A model generated the notes under the pieces. The model did not search any database and was not told the origin of the DNA. It saw nothing but the letters and a program-made list of their open reading frames with translations. A stretch of 64,000 nt of DNA, taken from contig NZ_JAGING010000001.1 of the NCBI RefSeq assembly GCF_017875835.1, positions 2,604,001-2,668,000 on the forward strand. The letters run 5' to 3'. The translations under genes were made by a program, and so were the position numbers. The stretch's first letter is position 1; the number at the start of each line of letters is the position of its first letter. The stretch comes from Psychrobacter sp. PL19. Its GTDB lineage: Bacteria; Pseudomonadota; Gammaproteobacteria; Pseudomonadales; Moraxellaceae. Of the stretch, positions 36,007-45,914 are shown piece after piece.

Positions 36007-36588
36007 ATGGCAGATCTCATTCCAGAAGCTCAATTCGATAATTTCTTTGCCCTATTTGAGCAGCCGGTACAGTTTGAGCTGTCACAAGATAGTTTAGATC
36101 AACATCTACGTCTATTACAGAAACGCTATCACCCTGATAATGTTGCTAAAAATTTAACTGACAAAACAAAAGCTCAGCAGCAGTCTGAGCAAGCCTCCGC
36201 ATTGATCAATCAAGGCTATCAGACTTTAAGCGCCCCTGACAGCCGCGCAGCTTATCTACTCGATATGGCAGGACAAGCTCAAACACTTGAAAATTCAATT
36301 GCAGACCTCGAGTTTTTAGAAGATGCTATGGAGCTGCGTATTGATCTAGGTGAAGCCATCGATAGCAACGACCGCCCAGAACTAGAAAAACTGCATCCAC
36401 AAATTTTGCAGCGATTGAACAATCAATCGGAACGTTTTAATGCGACATATCAAAACGAAGAATGGTCAGCAGCGATTGATGCCACACAAAAGTTAAAGTT
36501 CTTAGTCAAACTTGATGCCGATATCACCACTGGTCTGGATGATATTGCCAGCGCAGCGCAGACAGACGATGATGATTTATACGTCTAA
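36007..36588 (+). CDS. hscB: Co-chaperone HscB (J-domain)
   Basis: It brings IscU to HscA and stimulates the HscA ATPase. The J-domain (about 8-85) has the HPD motif in KRYHPDN; a three-helix C-terminal domain for IscU binding follows (about 95-175). The tail is acidic. Length 193 is slightly more than E. coli (171). It is in the expected place between iscA and hscA. Confidence 0.94.
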   Translation: MADLIPEAQFDNFFALFEQPVQFELSQDSLDQHLRLLQKRYHPDNVAKNLTDKTKAQQQSEQASALINQGYQTLSAPDSRAAYLLDMAGQAQTLENSIADLEFLEDAMELRIDLGEAIDSNDRPELEKLHPQILQRLNNQSERFNATYQNEEWSAAIDATQKLKFLVKLDADITTGLDDIASAAQTDDDDLYV

Positions 36589-36796
36589 TACTTGGCTAAA
36601 ACTCATAAAGAGGGTTAAAATAGTATCCGTACACCGCGGCATTCATATTTTAAGTCAATAGTTTAAACGCACCACTGTAAGCGCGGCTAATTAGTATTTA
36701 TTGCCAACTACTGTAGTCTTTAAGTGAGCTACGCCAGCCATCACTTATGCTCTATTTGTTCAATTTTACTTATTCATTTTATATCTGAGTTATCTT

Positions 36797-38674
36797 ATGT
36801 CTTTATTGCAAATTGCTGAACCCAATCAAAGTGCCCAACCACACCAGCATCGTTTTGGTCTGGGAATTGACCTTGGTACAACGCGATCGTTAGTCGCGGT
36901 GGTACGCTCAGGCAAAGCGCAAGTATTAGAGGCAAATGCAAGTGCAGATACTTTATTGCCTTCAGTGGTCTATTATCCAAGCACAGGTACTCCGCTAGTC
37001 GGTTATCACGCCCTAGCTCAGTTGCCAAATGACCCAAAGAATACCATCATTTCCGCCAAACGCTTTATGGGTCGTAGCCAAAATGATATCAAATTTTCGC
37101 ATCCTTATGAATTGAGTGGCAACGCAGACGCTATGCCCGTTTTTGTCACTGCCCAAGGTGAAGTGTCACCTGTTGAGGTGTCTGCACGTATTTTGGCTAC
37201 CCTGAAGCAGCGGGCAACAAGTGCGTTACCTGAAGACAGTATTGAAGGTGCTGTAATCACTGTTCCTGCCTATTTTGATGAGGCTCAGCGCCAAGCGACT
37301 AAAGACGCTGCACAGGCTGCGGGTATTAATGTTCTGCGATTATTGAATGAACCAACCGCAGCGGCTGTTGCTTATGGGCTCGATAGACCTACCGAAGATA
37401 ATATTGCTCGTTACTATTTAATTTATGATCTCGGTGGTGGTACCTTCGATGTGTCTATTTTAAAGCTCACTGATGGCGTGTTTGAAGTACTAGCAACCGG
37501 TGGCAATAGCGCCCTTGGTGGTGATGATATTGACCGCCTACTTACCAATTGGTTGATTAAACAGCTTAATATTGCACCAGCAGATGTAAGCCTACACGAT
37601 AAGTCCGTATTGGCTCAGCAAGCCAAAGACTATAAACAAGCTTTAACGGAAGCTGAACAAGTCGATATAGATATTATTGTTAATGAACAATCTTTTAAAG
37701 GTGTATTACGCCGTGAAGATTTGCTCACCATCGCTGACCCTGTTAGCAGCCGAACGCTAACTGTCTGCGAACAAGTACTACGTGATGCCAAGTTAAGCAC
37801 GCAAGAGCTCGATGAAGTTATCTTGGTAGGCGGCTCGACCCGAATGCCAGCGGTTAAGCAAGTGGTCACAGCATTTTTTGCTCAGGAACCTTTATGCCGT
37901 CTCAATCCAGACGAAGTAGTCGCATTAGGTGCAGCACAGACAGCGCATCAACTGGTGAATGGTAACAGCGATAATAACTTGCTGCTATTAGATGTCACGC
38001 CCTTATCACTTGGGCTTGAGACTATGGGTGGCTTAGTTGAAGTGCTGATTCCACGCAATACGCCTATCCCAGTCAAAAAGCGCCAAGTATTTACCACTTA
38101 CCAAGACGGTCAGACCGGTATGGTCATTCATGTCATACAGGGTGAGCGTGAAACGGTCGAAAACTGCCGCTCACTAGGGCGCTTTGAGCTATACGGCATT
38201 CCGTCAATGAAAGCAGGTTTTGGCCGTATTGAAGTGACTTTTAGTATCGATGCCAATGGACAACTGACTGTTAGTGCTCAAGAAACCACGACAGGTACCG
38301 AAAGCAAAATTGAGATTACGCCGGCTTATGGCTTATCCGACGAGCAAAAAGAACAGCTGCTCACGGCTGGGTTCAAACATGCGGAAGAAGATAAGAATGC
38401 GCGCTCTTCAATTGAAGCTAGAGTAGAGACTGAGCGTGAATTACTGGCATTACAGTCAGCGCTAACTGAGTTCTCAGCCTTATTAACTTCTGAGGAACAG
38501 CAAACCTTGGCCGCACAGATGAAAGAGATGCAAACGGCTTTAGACTCTAACGACTCAACGCTTATTGAAGCACAACAAGCGCAGCTTAAACCACATAGCG
38601 ATGCTTTTGCTGCCCGCATTATGAATCAGAGTGTTCAGACCAGTATGGCTGGTACTAGCGCTCAAGATTGGTAG
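36797..38674 (+). CDS. hscA: Hsp70-type chaperone HscA
   Basis: It is the specialised Hsp70 that releases clusters from IscU by binding LPPVK. The nucleotide-binding domain has GIDLGTTRSLVAVV, VPAYFDEAQRQATKDAA, YDLGGGTFDVSIL and VGGSTRMPAVKQ. The substrate domain starts after DVTPLSLGLETMGG and has a helical lid. Length 625 (E. coli 616). There is a 208-nt gap after hscB without any visible terminator. Confidence 0.97.
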   Translation: MSLLQIAEPNQSAQPHQHRFGLGIDLGTTRSLVAVVRSGKAQVLEANASADTLLPSVVYYPSTGTPLVGYHALAQLPNDPKNTIISAKRFMGRSQNDIKFSHPYELSGNADAMPVFVTAQGEVSPVEVSARILATLKQRATSALPEDSIEGAVITVPAYFDEAQRQATKDAAQAAGINVLRLLNEPTAAAVAYGLDRPTEDNIARYYLIYDLGGGTFDVSILKLTDGVFEVLATGGNSALGGDDIDRLLTNWLIKQLNIAPADVSLHDKSVLAQQAKDYKQALTEAEQVDIDIIVNEQSFKGVLRREDLLTIADPVSSRTLTVCEQVLRDAKLSTQELDEVILVGGSTRMPAVKQVVTAFFAQEPLCRLNPDEVVALGAAQTAHQLVNGNSDNNLLLLDVTPLSLGLETMGGLVEVLIPRNTPIPVKKRQVFTTYQDGQTGMVIHVIQGERETVENCRSLGRFELYGIPSMKAGFGRIEVTFSIDANGQLTVSAQETTTGTESKIEITPAYGLSDEQKEQLLTAGFKHAEEDKNARSSIEARVETERELLALQSALTEFSALLTSEEQQTLAAQMKEMQTALDSNDSTLIEAQQAQLKPHSDAFAARIMNQSVQTSMAGTSAQDW

Positions 38675-38794
38675 CGTTTAAGACCGATAGTTTTAGAGCA
38701 GTGAATAACAGACTATATCTTAGATCCTACGTACATTTTAGATCCCACTTGGATTTCACATTTTTTGAATTGATTAGCACTGGATATATGACCC

Positions 38795-39133
38795 ATGCCA
38801 AAAATTACTGTACTACCCCATCATGATGTTTGCCCTGAAGGCGTCGAAGTTGAGCTTGAAGCTGGCGAAAATTTATGTAAAGCACTGTTAGAAAAAGGCA
38901 TTAAGATTGAGCATGCTTGCGAGATGTCAAAAGCCTGTACCACCTGCCATGTTGTCGTCCGTAAAGGCTTTAACGGCTTAGAAGAAATGGACGATATCGA
39001 AGCAGATTTGCTAGATCGCGCTTGGGGTCTAGAACCTGATTCGCGGCTGTCCTGCCAAGTGATGCTCGACGATGAAGATTTAACTATCGAGATACCTAAA
39101 TATACCTTGAACCACGCCAAAGAAAACCACTAA
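38795..39133 (+). CDS. fdx: ISC-type [2Fe-2S] ferredoxin
   Basis: It donates electrons for cluster assembly. The ligands are the cysteines in CEMSKACTTCHV and a later one in RLSCQVML. The 112-residue length and the EIPKYTLNHAKENH end match Fdx of the isc operon. It is the last gene; no iscX is seen before the terminator. Confidence 0.97.
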   Translation: MPKITVLPHHDVCPEGVEVELEAGENLCKALLEKGIKIEHACEMSKACTTCHVVVRKGFNGLEEMDDIEADLLDRAWGLEPDSRLSCQVMLDDEDLTIEIPKYTLNHAKENH

Positions 39134-39172
39134 ATAGTAGTAGTGCTGAAGACTACTGCATTTATATGTATC

Positions 39173-39208
39173 AAAAAGCCAGCTTTCATCATAATAGCTG
39201 GCTTTTTT
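39173..39208. terminator. Bidirectional terminator between fdx and the cyclase gene
   Basis: AAAAAGCCAGCT pairs with AGCTGGCTTTTTT. It lies 40 nt after fdx and 63 nt after the cyclase stop on the other strand. Confidence 0.93.
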
Positions 39209-39270
39209 GTGGCTAAATTTAGGCTATATAGACTTGAGTTTTGTGTCACATTTTACTGTTTATCATTGTC

Positions 39271-40671
39271 CTAGTTCTTATTTTCATTAGAATCGAATAC
39301 AGCTGCCTGCTTTTCTTGTTCAATACGTTCAAGCGCAAAATTCAAGCGGTCTCTAATCTCTTTATAATCATTTTCCTTCATATCTTTAAAATTTAGATGC
39401 AAGTTAAAGCCAGGTAACGTGTGATCAACCCATTTTGAAAAATGCCCTTTATTGGCATCAGGATCCAGCACTTGCCATGCGTCAACCTTCTTTTCGAACC
39501 CTTTAAGTTGATAGCCACCCCCATACTCACACTCATAATCATGGCAAATATAATCGTAGGTGCTTTCGCTAATTAGTATCTCACCTTTAGTAGCGGCAGA
39601 TTCAAGCCTTGCTGCCAAATTGGCTTCTTTGCCAATAAGCGTATAACTGAGACGGCTATTACTGCCAAAATTACCGACATGGCAGTAGCCGGTAGTGATA
39701 CCGATGCGCAAATGTAACCCGTCAAAGCCCATCAACCGCCATTTTTGCCGTAAGCTGCGCATTTCACGGCGCATATCAATCGCCATGGCCACACAGTCCA
39801 ATGCATCTTGACGCGCGCCGCGGCTATCAGGTTCGCCAAAAAAACATACCATCCCATCGCCAATGAACTTATCGAGTACCGCGCCATGTTTATTGGCAAT
39901 TACCGTCATGCAGTGCATATAAGTGTTGAGAATATCAGCTAAATTATCAGCACTCAAGCTATCAGACAGCTCAGTAAAACCTACAATATCTGAGAACATA
40001 ATCGATAGTTTAGCGCGTTTATTAGAAACGCTAACGGGATTATCTGTTTTTACAATCGGCTGCCAAACTTGTAGCGGTACAAAACGAGTCAGTTTGTTAA
40101 TGACTGAAGCCATAATGTTTATCCGCCCTGCTGCTTGCTGCGCGATTTCATCGTAGTTGATATACTTATGGTAAATACCCCAAAACTGCCACAAAAAGGC
40201 AGTAATACTTGCCAGCAACACCGTTGATGGTAGCCATCCGCCCTCGCACTCTATGCCCGTACCATACAGGATGACACTGACATAATAGAACATTGCGCTA
40301 GTGACCACGGATACCGTAATAAGTTTGACACGATTTTCGGGTTCGTTAACAATAATTCGGATACCCAACAATAGTACCAAACTTAACGATAACACACTGC
40401 AGAACTGCATTGAGCCAATCACTGTGGACAGTAAAAAGACTACGATATTGGACGTCCAAAAATTGGCGAGTCGCTGATAATTGTAAATTAAAATCATTAA
40501 GCTTGGTAAACAGACCGCAACGAACAACGCCATTGAGGTTGAATTAAAATCGAACTTTATGGTGATGAGCGTTACAGTAAGCAGCAAAACAAAAACTTCT
40601 GGATAGTCGAAACGACGGACTTCCTTATCTTTTGATAAGGCATACAGTCTCAATCTATCTGAAGATGCCAT
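39271..40671 (-). CDS. Membrane class III adenylate/guanylate cyclase
   Basis: It makes a cyclic nucleotide, most likely cAMP. Five or six hydrophobic segments occupy residues 25-165. The catalytic domain (about 220-400) has the metal-binding FSDIVGFTELSD, the loop DKFIGDGMVCFFGEP and the HLRIGITTGYCHVGNFG strand-loop, then YTLIGKEANLAARLES. The lysine in DKFIGD is the usual adenine-selecting residue. A C-terminal tail of about 60 residues is charged. The ATG at 40671 is preferred over a TTG seven codons upstream that lacks a ribosome site. A repeat copy lies just upstream, between it and the HIT gene. Confidence 0.87.
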   Translation of the reverse strand: MASSDRLRLYALSKDKEVRRFDYPEVFVLLLTVTLITIKFDFNSTSMALFVAVCLPSLMILIYNYQRLANFWTSNIVVFLLSTVIGSMQFCSVLSLSLVLLLGIRIIVNEPENRVKLITVSVVTSAMFYYVSVILYGTGIECEGGWLPSTVLLASITAFLWQFWGIYHKYINYDEIAQQAAGRINIMASVINKLTRFVPLQVWQPIVKTDNPVSVSNKRAKLSIMFSDIVGFTELSDSLSADNLADILNTYMHCMTVIANKHGAVLDKFIGDGMVCFFGEPDSRGARQDALDCVAMAIDMRREMRSLRQKWRLMGFDGLHLRIGITTGYCHVGNFGSNSRLSYTLIGKEANLAARLESAATKGEILISESTYDYICHDYECEYGGGYQLKGFEKKVDAWQVLDPDANKGHFSKWVDHTLPGFNLHLNFKDMKENDYKEIRDRLNFALERIEQEKQAAVFDSNENKN

Positions 40672-40792
40672 GTTCGATACTCGCTTAAGCAAGAAAAATC
40701 AGAAGAAAAAAAGATAAGAAGTAGCAATGAGGAATAAGGCAGTCAATTGTTGTTATGGCAGGTTGAATGCCAGAAAATCTGACATCCATATT

Positions 40793-40931
40793 TATCGTTA
40801 AAGCACCTTAAAAACGCGACGGTACTGCTGGTATAAGCTTTTTGCAGCCTCTGTCTGCGTAGGCACAGCAAGCAAGAAAAACTTATGCCAGCAGTAGGTT
40901 ATGTATCGATATTACTTTTCACTGGCTATAT
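40793..40931 (-). repeat. Full copy of the 138-bp interspersed repeat, reverse orientation
   Basis: It matches the other copies over its entire length in reverse orientation: CCTTAAAAACGCGACGGTACTGCTGG on one side and CCAGCAGTAGGTTATGTATCGAT on the other. It lies in the region upstream of the cyclase gene, so any promoter there must be close to the element or within it. The outer ends are slightly degraded. Confidence 0.9.
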
Positions 40932-41121
40932 TATACCGTCTTAACAGTATGGAACCTATGTAACTGACAACCAAAAAGACACCACTTATCGTATATTGCG
41001 CTTTGTTTATAACAGCAATAACAAATAAGTGATGTCTGATAATCGAAATGATTGCACAAAAAATTTATACAACTAGTGCCACTGCTAATTCAGAGACTAA
41101 AAGCTAAGATAGTAGATCTAA

Positions 41122-41553
41122 CTACATTTGCCAGTCAAATGGCATCTGGTGATGACCTCGTAGCGCCATCATCAAGGTTTGTTGCATTTGCGCCAATATT
41201 TCTTGGCTATAAGGTATAGCAGGAATGCCCCACACAGGGTTCGGCCACTGCATATCATTTTGATAACGCACGATATGATGAAAATGTAGCTGGGGAACTT
41301 GGTTACCAAGAGCTGCGACGTTCATTTTATCTGCCTGAAACGTTTTGGCAAGCTGACTTGATAACCAGCTCGACTCACGTAAAAACTGGGTCTGATCGGT
41401 CTCGGATAACTCATATAGCTCTTTAATACCTGATACGCGTGGTACCAGAATTAACCAAGGAAACTGACAGTCATTAATCAAACGACAGGTTGATAGTGGA
41501 AAATCACCCACTAAAAAACTATCGGCGGCAAGCTTAGGATGCAGTTGGAACAT
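41122..41553 (-). CDS. HIT domain protein
   Basis: The 143-residue protein is a histidine-triad nucleotide hydrolase or transferase. The core has LINDCQFPWLILVPRV early and MNVAALGNQVPQLHFHHIVRY. The triad reads QLHFHH, so the first His of the classical H-x-H-x-H is Gln, a form frequent in this proteobacterial subgroup. It lies downstream of mfd on the same strand with a strong hairpin in between. The substrate cannot be read from sequence. Confidence 0.85.
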   Translation of the reverse strand: MFQLHPKLAADSFLVGDFPLSTCRLINDCQFPWLILVPRVSGIKELYELSETDQTQFLRESSWLSSQLAKTFQADKMNVAALGNQVPQLHFHHIVRYQNDMQWPNPVWGIPAIPYSQEILAQMQQTLMMALRGHHQMPFDWQM

Positions 41554-41617
41554 AATGACGGCTTCTCTTGTTATAAAGTATTAATAAAAGTAAATAAAAA
41601 GTACGTAAAAACTTATA

Positions 41618-41661
41618 CTGCCGCTATTTTATCAGGTATCTACAGGATAAAATAGCGGCAG
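41618..41661 (-). terminator. 16-bp perfect inverted repeat between mfd and the HIT gene
   Basis: CTGCCGCTATTTTATC pairs with GATAAAATAGCGGCAG around a 12-nt loop, 50 nt past the mfd stop. On the minus strand it is followed by TATAAGTTTTT, a weak T-tract, so it probably terminates or stabilises the mfd transcript. Confidence 0.65.
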
Positions 41662-41710
41662 CAGCATTTAGGTTGGGGCGATAACATTCACCCTATGTCG
41701 TTGGTCGCTA

Positions 41711-44700
41711 TTAAGCTTCGACTACCATATGTTCACTAAAATAGCGTAGCAGCTCTTGTACTGCATTGACTCGTTGTGGACCAGTCGCAAGTTTATCGGC
41801 ATCGCTATAGCGAATACCAGACGCGCCATTCATACGATAACGCTGACCATTCGACTGAATCAATTTAATAATCGCCAAAGCATCAACCGGGGTGTCTGGT
41901 GCAAACTCTAGCGTCATGCTATTACTATTGGCATCAACTTTGTTAATCTTTAGAGGCTCAGCTTGTATACGCAAGCCATGAACGGCAAATAGCTGCTTGG
42001 TTTGATCTGGTAAAATGCCAAAACGGTCAATCATTTCGGTACGGATGTCGGTTAACGCCTCTTTATCATCAGCCTTACCGATACGCTTATAAAATAATAA
42101 GCGCTGATGCACATCGTGCACATATTCTTCAGGTACCAGTGCCGAACTGTGCAAGTTGATCTCACTGGTCAGTGATAATGGCGTATTTAGGTCAGGCTCT
42201 TTACCCGCTTTGATGGCTTTGGTCGCACGCTCAAGCATATCCATATATAAACTAAAACCAATCGCTTGCATATTACCACTTTGCTGCTTGCCTAATAGTT
42301 CACCTGCCCCGCGAATCTCTAAATCTTCACTGGCCAACATAAATCCTGCCCCCAGTGTATTAGCACGCTCAATCGCATGTAGCCTACGCTTGGCATCACC
42401 TTTAAGTCCCTTGATGGAAGGTACTAGCAGATAACAATACGCTTGATGATGACTACGTCCCACCCGTCCACGCAGCTGATGCAACTGGGCTAAACCAAAT
42501 TTATCGGCACGTTCAATAATAATGGTATTGGCATTAGGGACATCAATACCCGTTTCAATAATTGTTGAGCAAATTAAGACATTGAATTTTTTATGGTAAT
42601 ACTGCTGCATAATTTGTTCAAGTTGGCGCTCTTGCATTTGTCCATGCGCGACCCCTACCCGGGCTTCGGGCACCAGTTCGCGGATAGTTTCTGCCATACG
42701 CTCAATACTGGCAACATCATTATGTAGCAAATACACCTGTCCACCGCGTAGCAGCTCACGTAAAATAGCTTCTTTCATCAGGGCATCAGTCTTTTGCATG
42801 ACGAAAGTTTTGATGGCCAGACGACGCGCCGGTGGGGTGGCAATGATTGACATATCACGCATGCCTGATAACGCCATATTGAGCGTTCGCGGTATCGGAG
42901 TCGCCGTCATCGACATGCTATCAACATCGGTCTGAATCGCTTTGATTCGTTCTTTATGGCGAACGCCAAAGCGGTGTTCTTCATCGACGATCATCAAGCC
43001 TAGATTGGCAAATTTAACATCTTTTTGTAGCAGCTTATGCGTGCCAATGACGATATCGACTTTGCCTGCAGCTAGGTCTGTGAGAACAGTCTCTTGATGT
43101 TTTTTACCGCCAAAACGTGACAAGGTCTCAATACGTACTGGCCAATCAGCAAAACGATCTAAAAAGTTATCTTCATGCTGTCCTGCCAGCAAGGTGGTCG
43201 GTACCAATATAGCGACCTGATAGCCGGCACTTACTGCAATGAACGCCGCACGCATCGCTACTTCTGTCTTGCCAAAACCAACATCACCGCAGATGAGACG
43301 ATCCATCGGCTGATTTTGTTTCATATCTTCCATTACGGCATGGATAGCATTGGCCTGATCTGGGGTCTCTTCAAACTCAAACTGACTGGCAAACAACTCA
43401 TATTGCGAGTGATCTATTTTGAAATGAATACCAACCTTGGCTTCACGCCGTGCTTGTATATTCAGCAGCTCAGCCGCGACATCATGAATTTGTTCCAGGG
43501 CTTTTTGTTTGGCTTTATCCCACTTACCGCTACCAATCTTGTGTAGAGGTGCCAGTGCAGGATCACCGCCGCTATAACGGCTGATCATCTGTAGGTTGGC
43601 GACCGGCACATAAATGCTAGCATCATCAGCATACTTAAGATGAATAAATTCTTGCTCACCATCGCCCACATCTAAGGTAATCAAGCCGCTATAACGACCG
43701 ATACCATGCTCGATATGGACGATTGGGCTACCTTGGGTCATCTCAGTGACACTTTTGACTAAGAACTCTTCTGACACCCCACTTTGCCGACGACGGCGCG
43801 TTTGTAGCACTTGTCTACCGAACAGTTGAGTCTCACTAATAATCACTAAGCGTTCAGGAACATACACCCCGCGCTCAATAGGGGCAACAGTCAAACCAAC
43901 AGAGGGTCGATCGTGGTTGTTATTCACTGCCCCAGTATGGTCGGCTGCTAAAAAATCTTTAAAACTATCATATGCCTGTAGCTCAATTTTGCCTCTAAAT
44001 AGCTCAATCAAAATCTCGCGGCGCCCAGCAGTTTCGGCAACGATTAACACAGGCGTCGCTGTTTGCGCTTGTAGATACAAAAATTCTAGCAGCTCAGCTA
44101 ACGGCTCTGCTTTTTGATGATTGACCGATAACTGCGGTGGTATGAGGGCGCTAAGCGTGACAACACCTTGCTGCTTGTTTGGCGCTGATATGTCATGGTC
44201 AATAGCGGCCACATCGGTCATTGTGGCCAGTTCATTACGCGCACTTAATATGACTCTGGGATAGTGATTAAGGTGTTCATTCAAGGTGTTGGATAATAAG
44301 TATAATAGCTCAGGAGCCACTACCGGCTTGTCGATATCATGCCGGCGCTCTTCATAGCGGCGCTGAATTTGTGACCAGTAATCTACCTGTCGCTCACTAA
44401 TCAATTCATCAGTAATAAATAATGCATTACTGGGAAAATAAGCAAATAGACTGCTTTCTTGTTGCCACTCTTTTAGAGTAAAAAATAAAGGCTGATAATA
44501 TTCAAGACCACTACTAGCAATGCCTGCCATCACATCCTTATGCAGCTCAAATTTACGACTGCTGGCATTAGGGAACATGGCCGCAAAGTTCATGCGAAAG
44601 GTTTCTTTGCCTTCTTCTAAAGGAAACTCTTTGGCGGGTAAAATCTGAAACTGTTGAATAGGTTTGGATATATCTGGCAGCTTATGTAGTAGTGACAGGG

Positions 44701-45400
44701 GCTCTTGGCCCATACTGGTATCATTGCCTGAGGCCATCGCTTTCAGATCATCAGTCGTTAATGTGCGCTGAGTTTGCGGATGGAAAAAGCGAATGGTTTC
44801 AATTTCATCATCGAACAAATCTAGGCGCAGCGGAAATGGCTGTCCCATCGCAAAGATATCGATAATGCTACCGCGCACGGCGAATTCACCTGGCTCAAAT
44901 ACATTGTCAACGGCTCGGTAACCGGCCCTTGTCAGTAGTTCACGCTGAGTATTAATATCGAAACGGTCACCAACGCTTAAATCAAAATGCTGACCAATAA
45001 GCCAGCTTGGTGGCGCAACGCGATGCATTAAGGCCTGTACCGAGATCAGTAGTACCCCCGATGTTGGCATATCAGTCAATATATTAATGCGCTCACTGAC
45101 AATATCTTGATGCGGTGACAACTCATCATAGGTCAAAGTCTCCCAATCGGGAAACACATAGGCATCAATACCGCAAAATGCCAACTCGGTTTCTATTTGA
45201 TTGAGCTGGTTTTGATCGCGCGCCACCACGATCTTTAGTCGCTCTGCCACGTTCCATATAGACGCACTGGCCAAACTGGCCAGCCACAGACTGCTGACAG
45301 CACCATGAACAGGTGCCAGCCAGCGCCGCTGCGTGTTTTGGATAGGAAATAGCTGTTGGTTGATAGGAGCAAACGCGTCGGTCAAAGCAGTGATAGGCAT
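41711..45400 (-). CDS. mfd: Transcription-repair coupling factor
   Basis: It removes stalled RNA polymerase from lesions and recruits UvrA. UvrB-homology region near the N terminus (FPDWETLTYDELSPHQDIVSERI), the RNA polymerase-interaction domain (HIEHGIGRYSGL), the translocase Walker A GDVGFGKTEVAMRAAF, the DEEHRFG box and the TRG region with LRGRVGRSHHQAYCYLL are all there. Its 1229 residues exceed E. coli (1148) by several small insertions. The start codon is not firmly fixed by a Shine-Dalgarno. Confidence 0.97.
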   Translation of the reverse strand: MPITALTDAFAPINQQLFPIQNTQRRWLAPVHGAVSSLWLASLASASIWNVAERLKIVVARDQNQLNQIETELAFCGIDAYVFPDWETLTYDELSPHQDIVSERINILTDMPTSGVLLISVQALMHRVAPPSWLIGQHFDLSVGDRFDINTQRELLTRAGYRAVDNVFEPGEFAVRGSIIDIFAMGQPFPLRLDLFDDEIETIRFFHPQTQRTLTTDDLKAMASGNDTSMGQEPLSLLHKLPDISKPIQQFQILPAKEFPLEEGKETFRMNFAAMFPNASSRKFELHKDVMAGIASSGLEYYQPLFFTLKEWQQESSLFAYFPSNALFITDELISERQVDYWSQIQRRYEERRHDIDKPVVAPELLYLLSNTLNEHLNHYPRVILSARNELATMTDVAAIDHDISAPNKQQGVVTLSALIPPQLSVNHQKAEPLAELLEFLYLQAQTATPVLIVAETAGRREILIELFRGKIELQAYDSFKDFLAADHTGAVNNNHDRPSVGLTVAPIERGVYVPERLVIISETQLFGRQVLQTRRRRQSGVSEEFLVKSVTEMTQGSPIVHIEHGIGRYSGLITLDVGDGEQEFIHLKYADDASIYVPVANLQMISRYSGGDPALAPLHKIGSGKWDKAKQKALEQIHDVAAELLNIQARREAKVGIHFKIDHSQYELFASQFEFEETPDQANAIHAVMEDMKQNQPMDRLICGDVGFGKTEVAMRAAFIAVSAGYQVAILVPTTLLAGQHEDNFLDRFADWPVRIETLSRFGGKKHQETVLTDLAAGKVDIVIGTHKLLQKDVKFANLGLMIVDEEHRFGVRHKERIKAIQTDVDSMSMTATPIPRTLNMALSGMRDMSIIATPPARRLAIKTFVMQKTDALMKEAILRELLRGGQVYLLHNDVASIERMAETIRELVPEARVGVAHGQMQERQLEQIMQQYYHKKFNVLICSTIIETGIDVPNANTIIIERADKFGLAQLHQLRGRVGRSHHQAYCYLLVPSIKGLKGDAKRRLHAIERANTLGAGFMLASEDLEIRGAGELLGKQQSGNMQAIGFSLYMDMLERATKAIKAGKEPDLNTPLSLTSEINLHSSALVPEEYVHDVHQRLLFYKRIGKADDKEALTDIRTEMIDRFGILPDQTKQLFAVHGLRIQAEPLKINKVDANSNSMTLEFAPDTPVDALAIIKLIQSNGQRYRMNGASGIRYSDADKLATGPQRVNAVQELLRYFSEHMVVEA

Positions 45401-45623
45401 AGCAGTACAGGATCAAGGTTAGAAGTCAGAATACCATTATACGAACATTTTGGCCATTGACCAAAATTTATGCCGTAACGGTTTGTCACCCAGTTGGTTA
45501 CTTAGTCCCCTAACTTTCGTTTATAGCCGTTGTTACAGGTTTACGTGCCCATTTGACAATACCAAGCATTTTGTTAACATGGTGTGCTTTTGTTGATAAT
45601 CACATTTATGTCTTATTACTGAC

Positions 45624-45656
45624 AACCCACGACTTATCATAAATAAGTCGTGGGTT
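45624..45656. other. 14-bp perfect hairpin in the mfd/BCCT divergent region
   Basis: AACCCACGACTTAT pairs with ATAAGTCGTGGGTT around CATAA. It is neither followed by nor preceded by a T-run of terminator type. It may be a leader RNA structure of the transporter or a protein site. Elsewhere in the 514-bp gap I see only the 20-bp duplication listed below. Confidence 0.6.
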
Positions 45657-45847
45657 TAGTCGTTCTCTCTGCCTATTTGGCAGTTTCAGATAATCGCTTA
45701 AAATCCTTATCCTGGTTATAACTTTTACCTTGGTTACTACCATGACATTAAGCGCTTTAATTATTTCTGACTGCCTTATATCGTGCATCTTATTATGTGG
45801 CAAGCTAAAAATATATGTGGCGTAGCATCAAATGATGTAATGACTAT

Positions 45848-45887
45848 GCATAAAAGTAAGCCCCTTGGCATAAAAGTAAGCCACTTG
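45848..45887. repeat. 20-bp tandem duplication before the BCCT gene
   Basis: GCATAAAAGTAAGCCCCTTG is repeated directly with one mismatch. As 20 is not a multiple of 3, it would shift a frame that ran through it, which argues that translation starts after it, at 45915. Confidence 0.85.
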
Positions 45888-45914
45888 CCACACTCATTAG
45901 GAAATTCATTACCT

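Noticed and set aside
43175..43546. 123-codon plus-strand frame inside mfd
   Set aside because: It is antisense to the conserved translocase region of mfd and has no motif or start signal.
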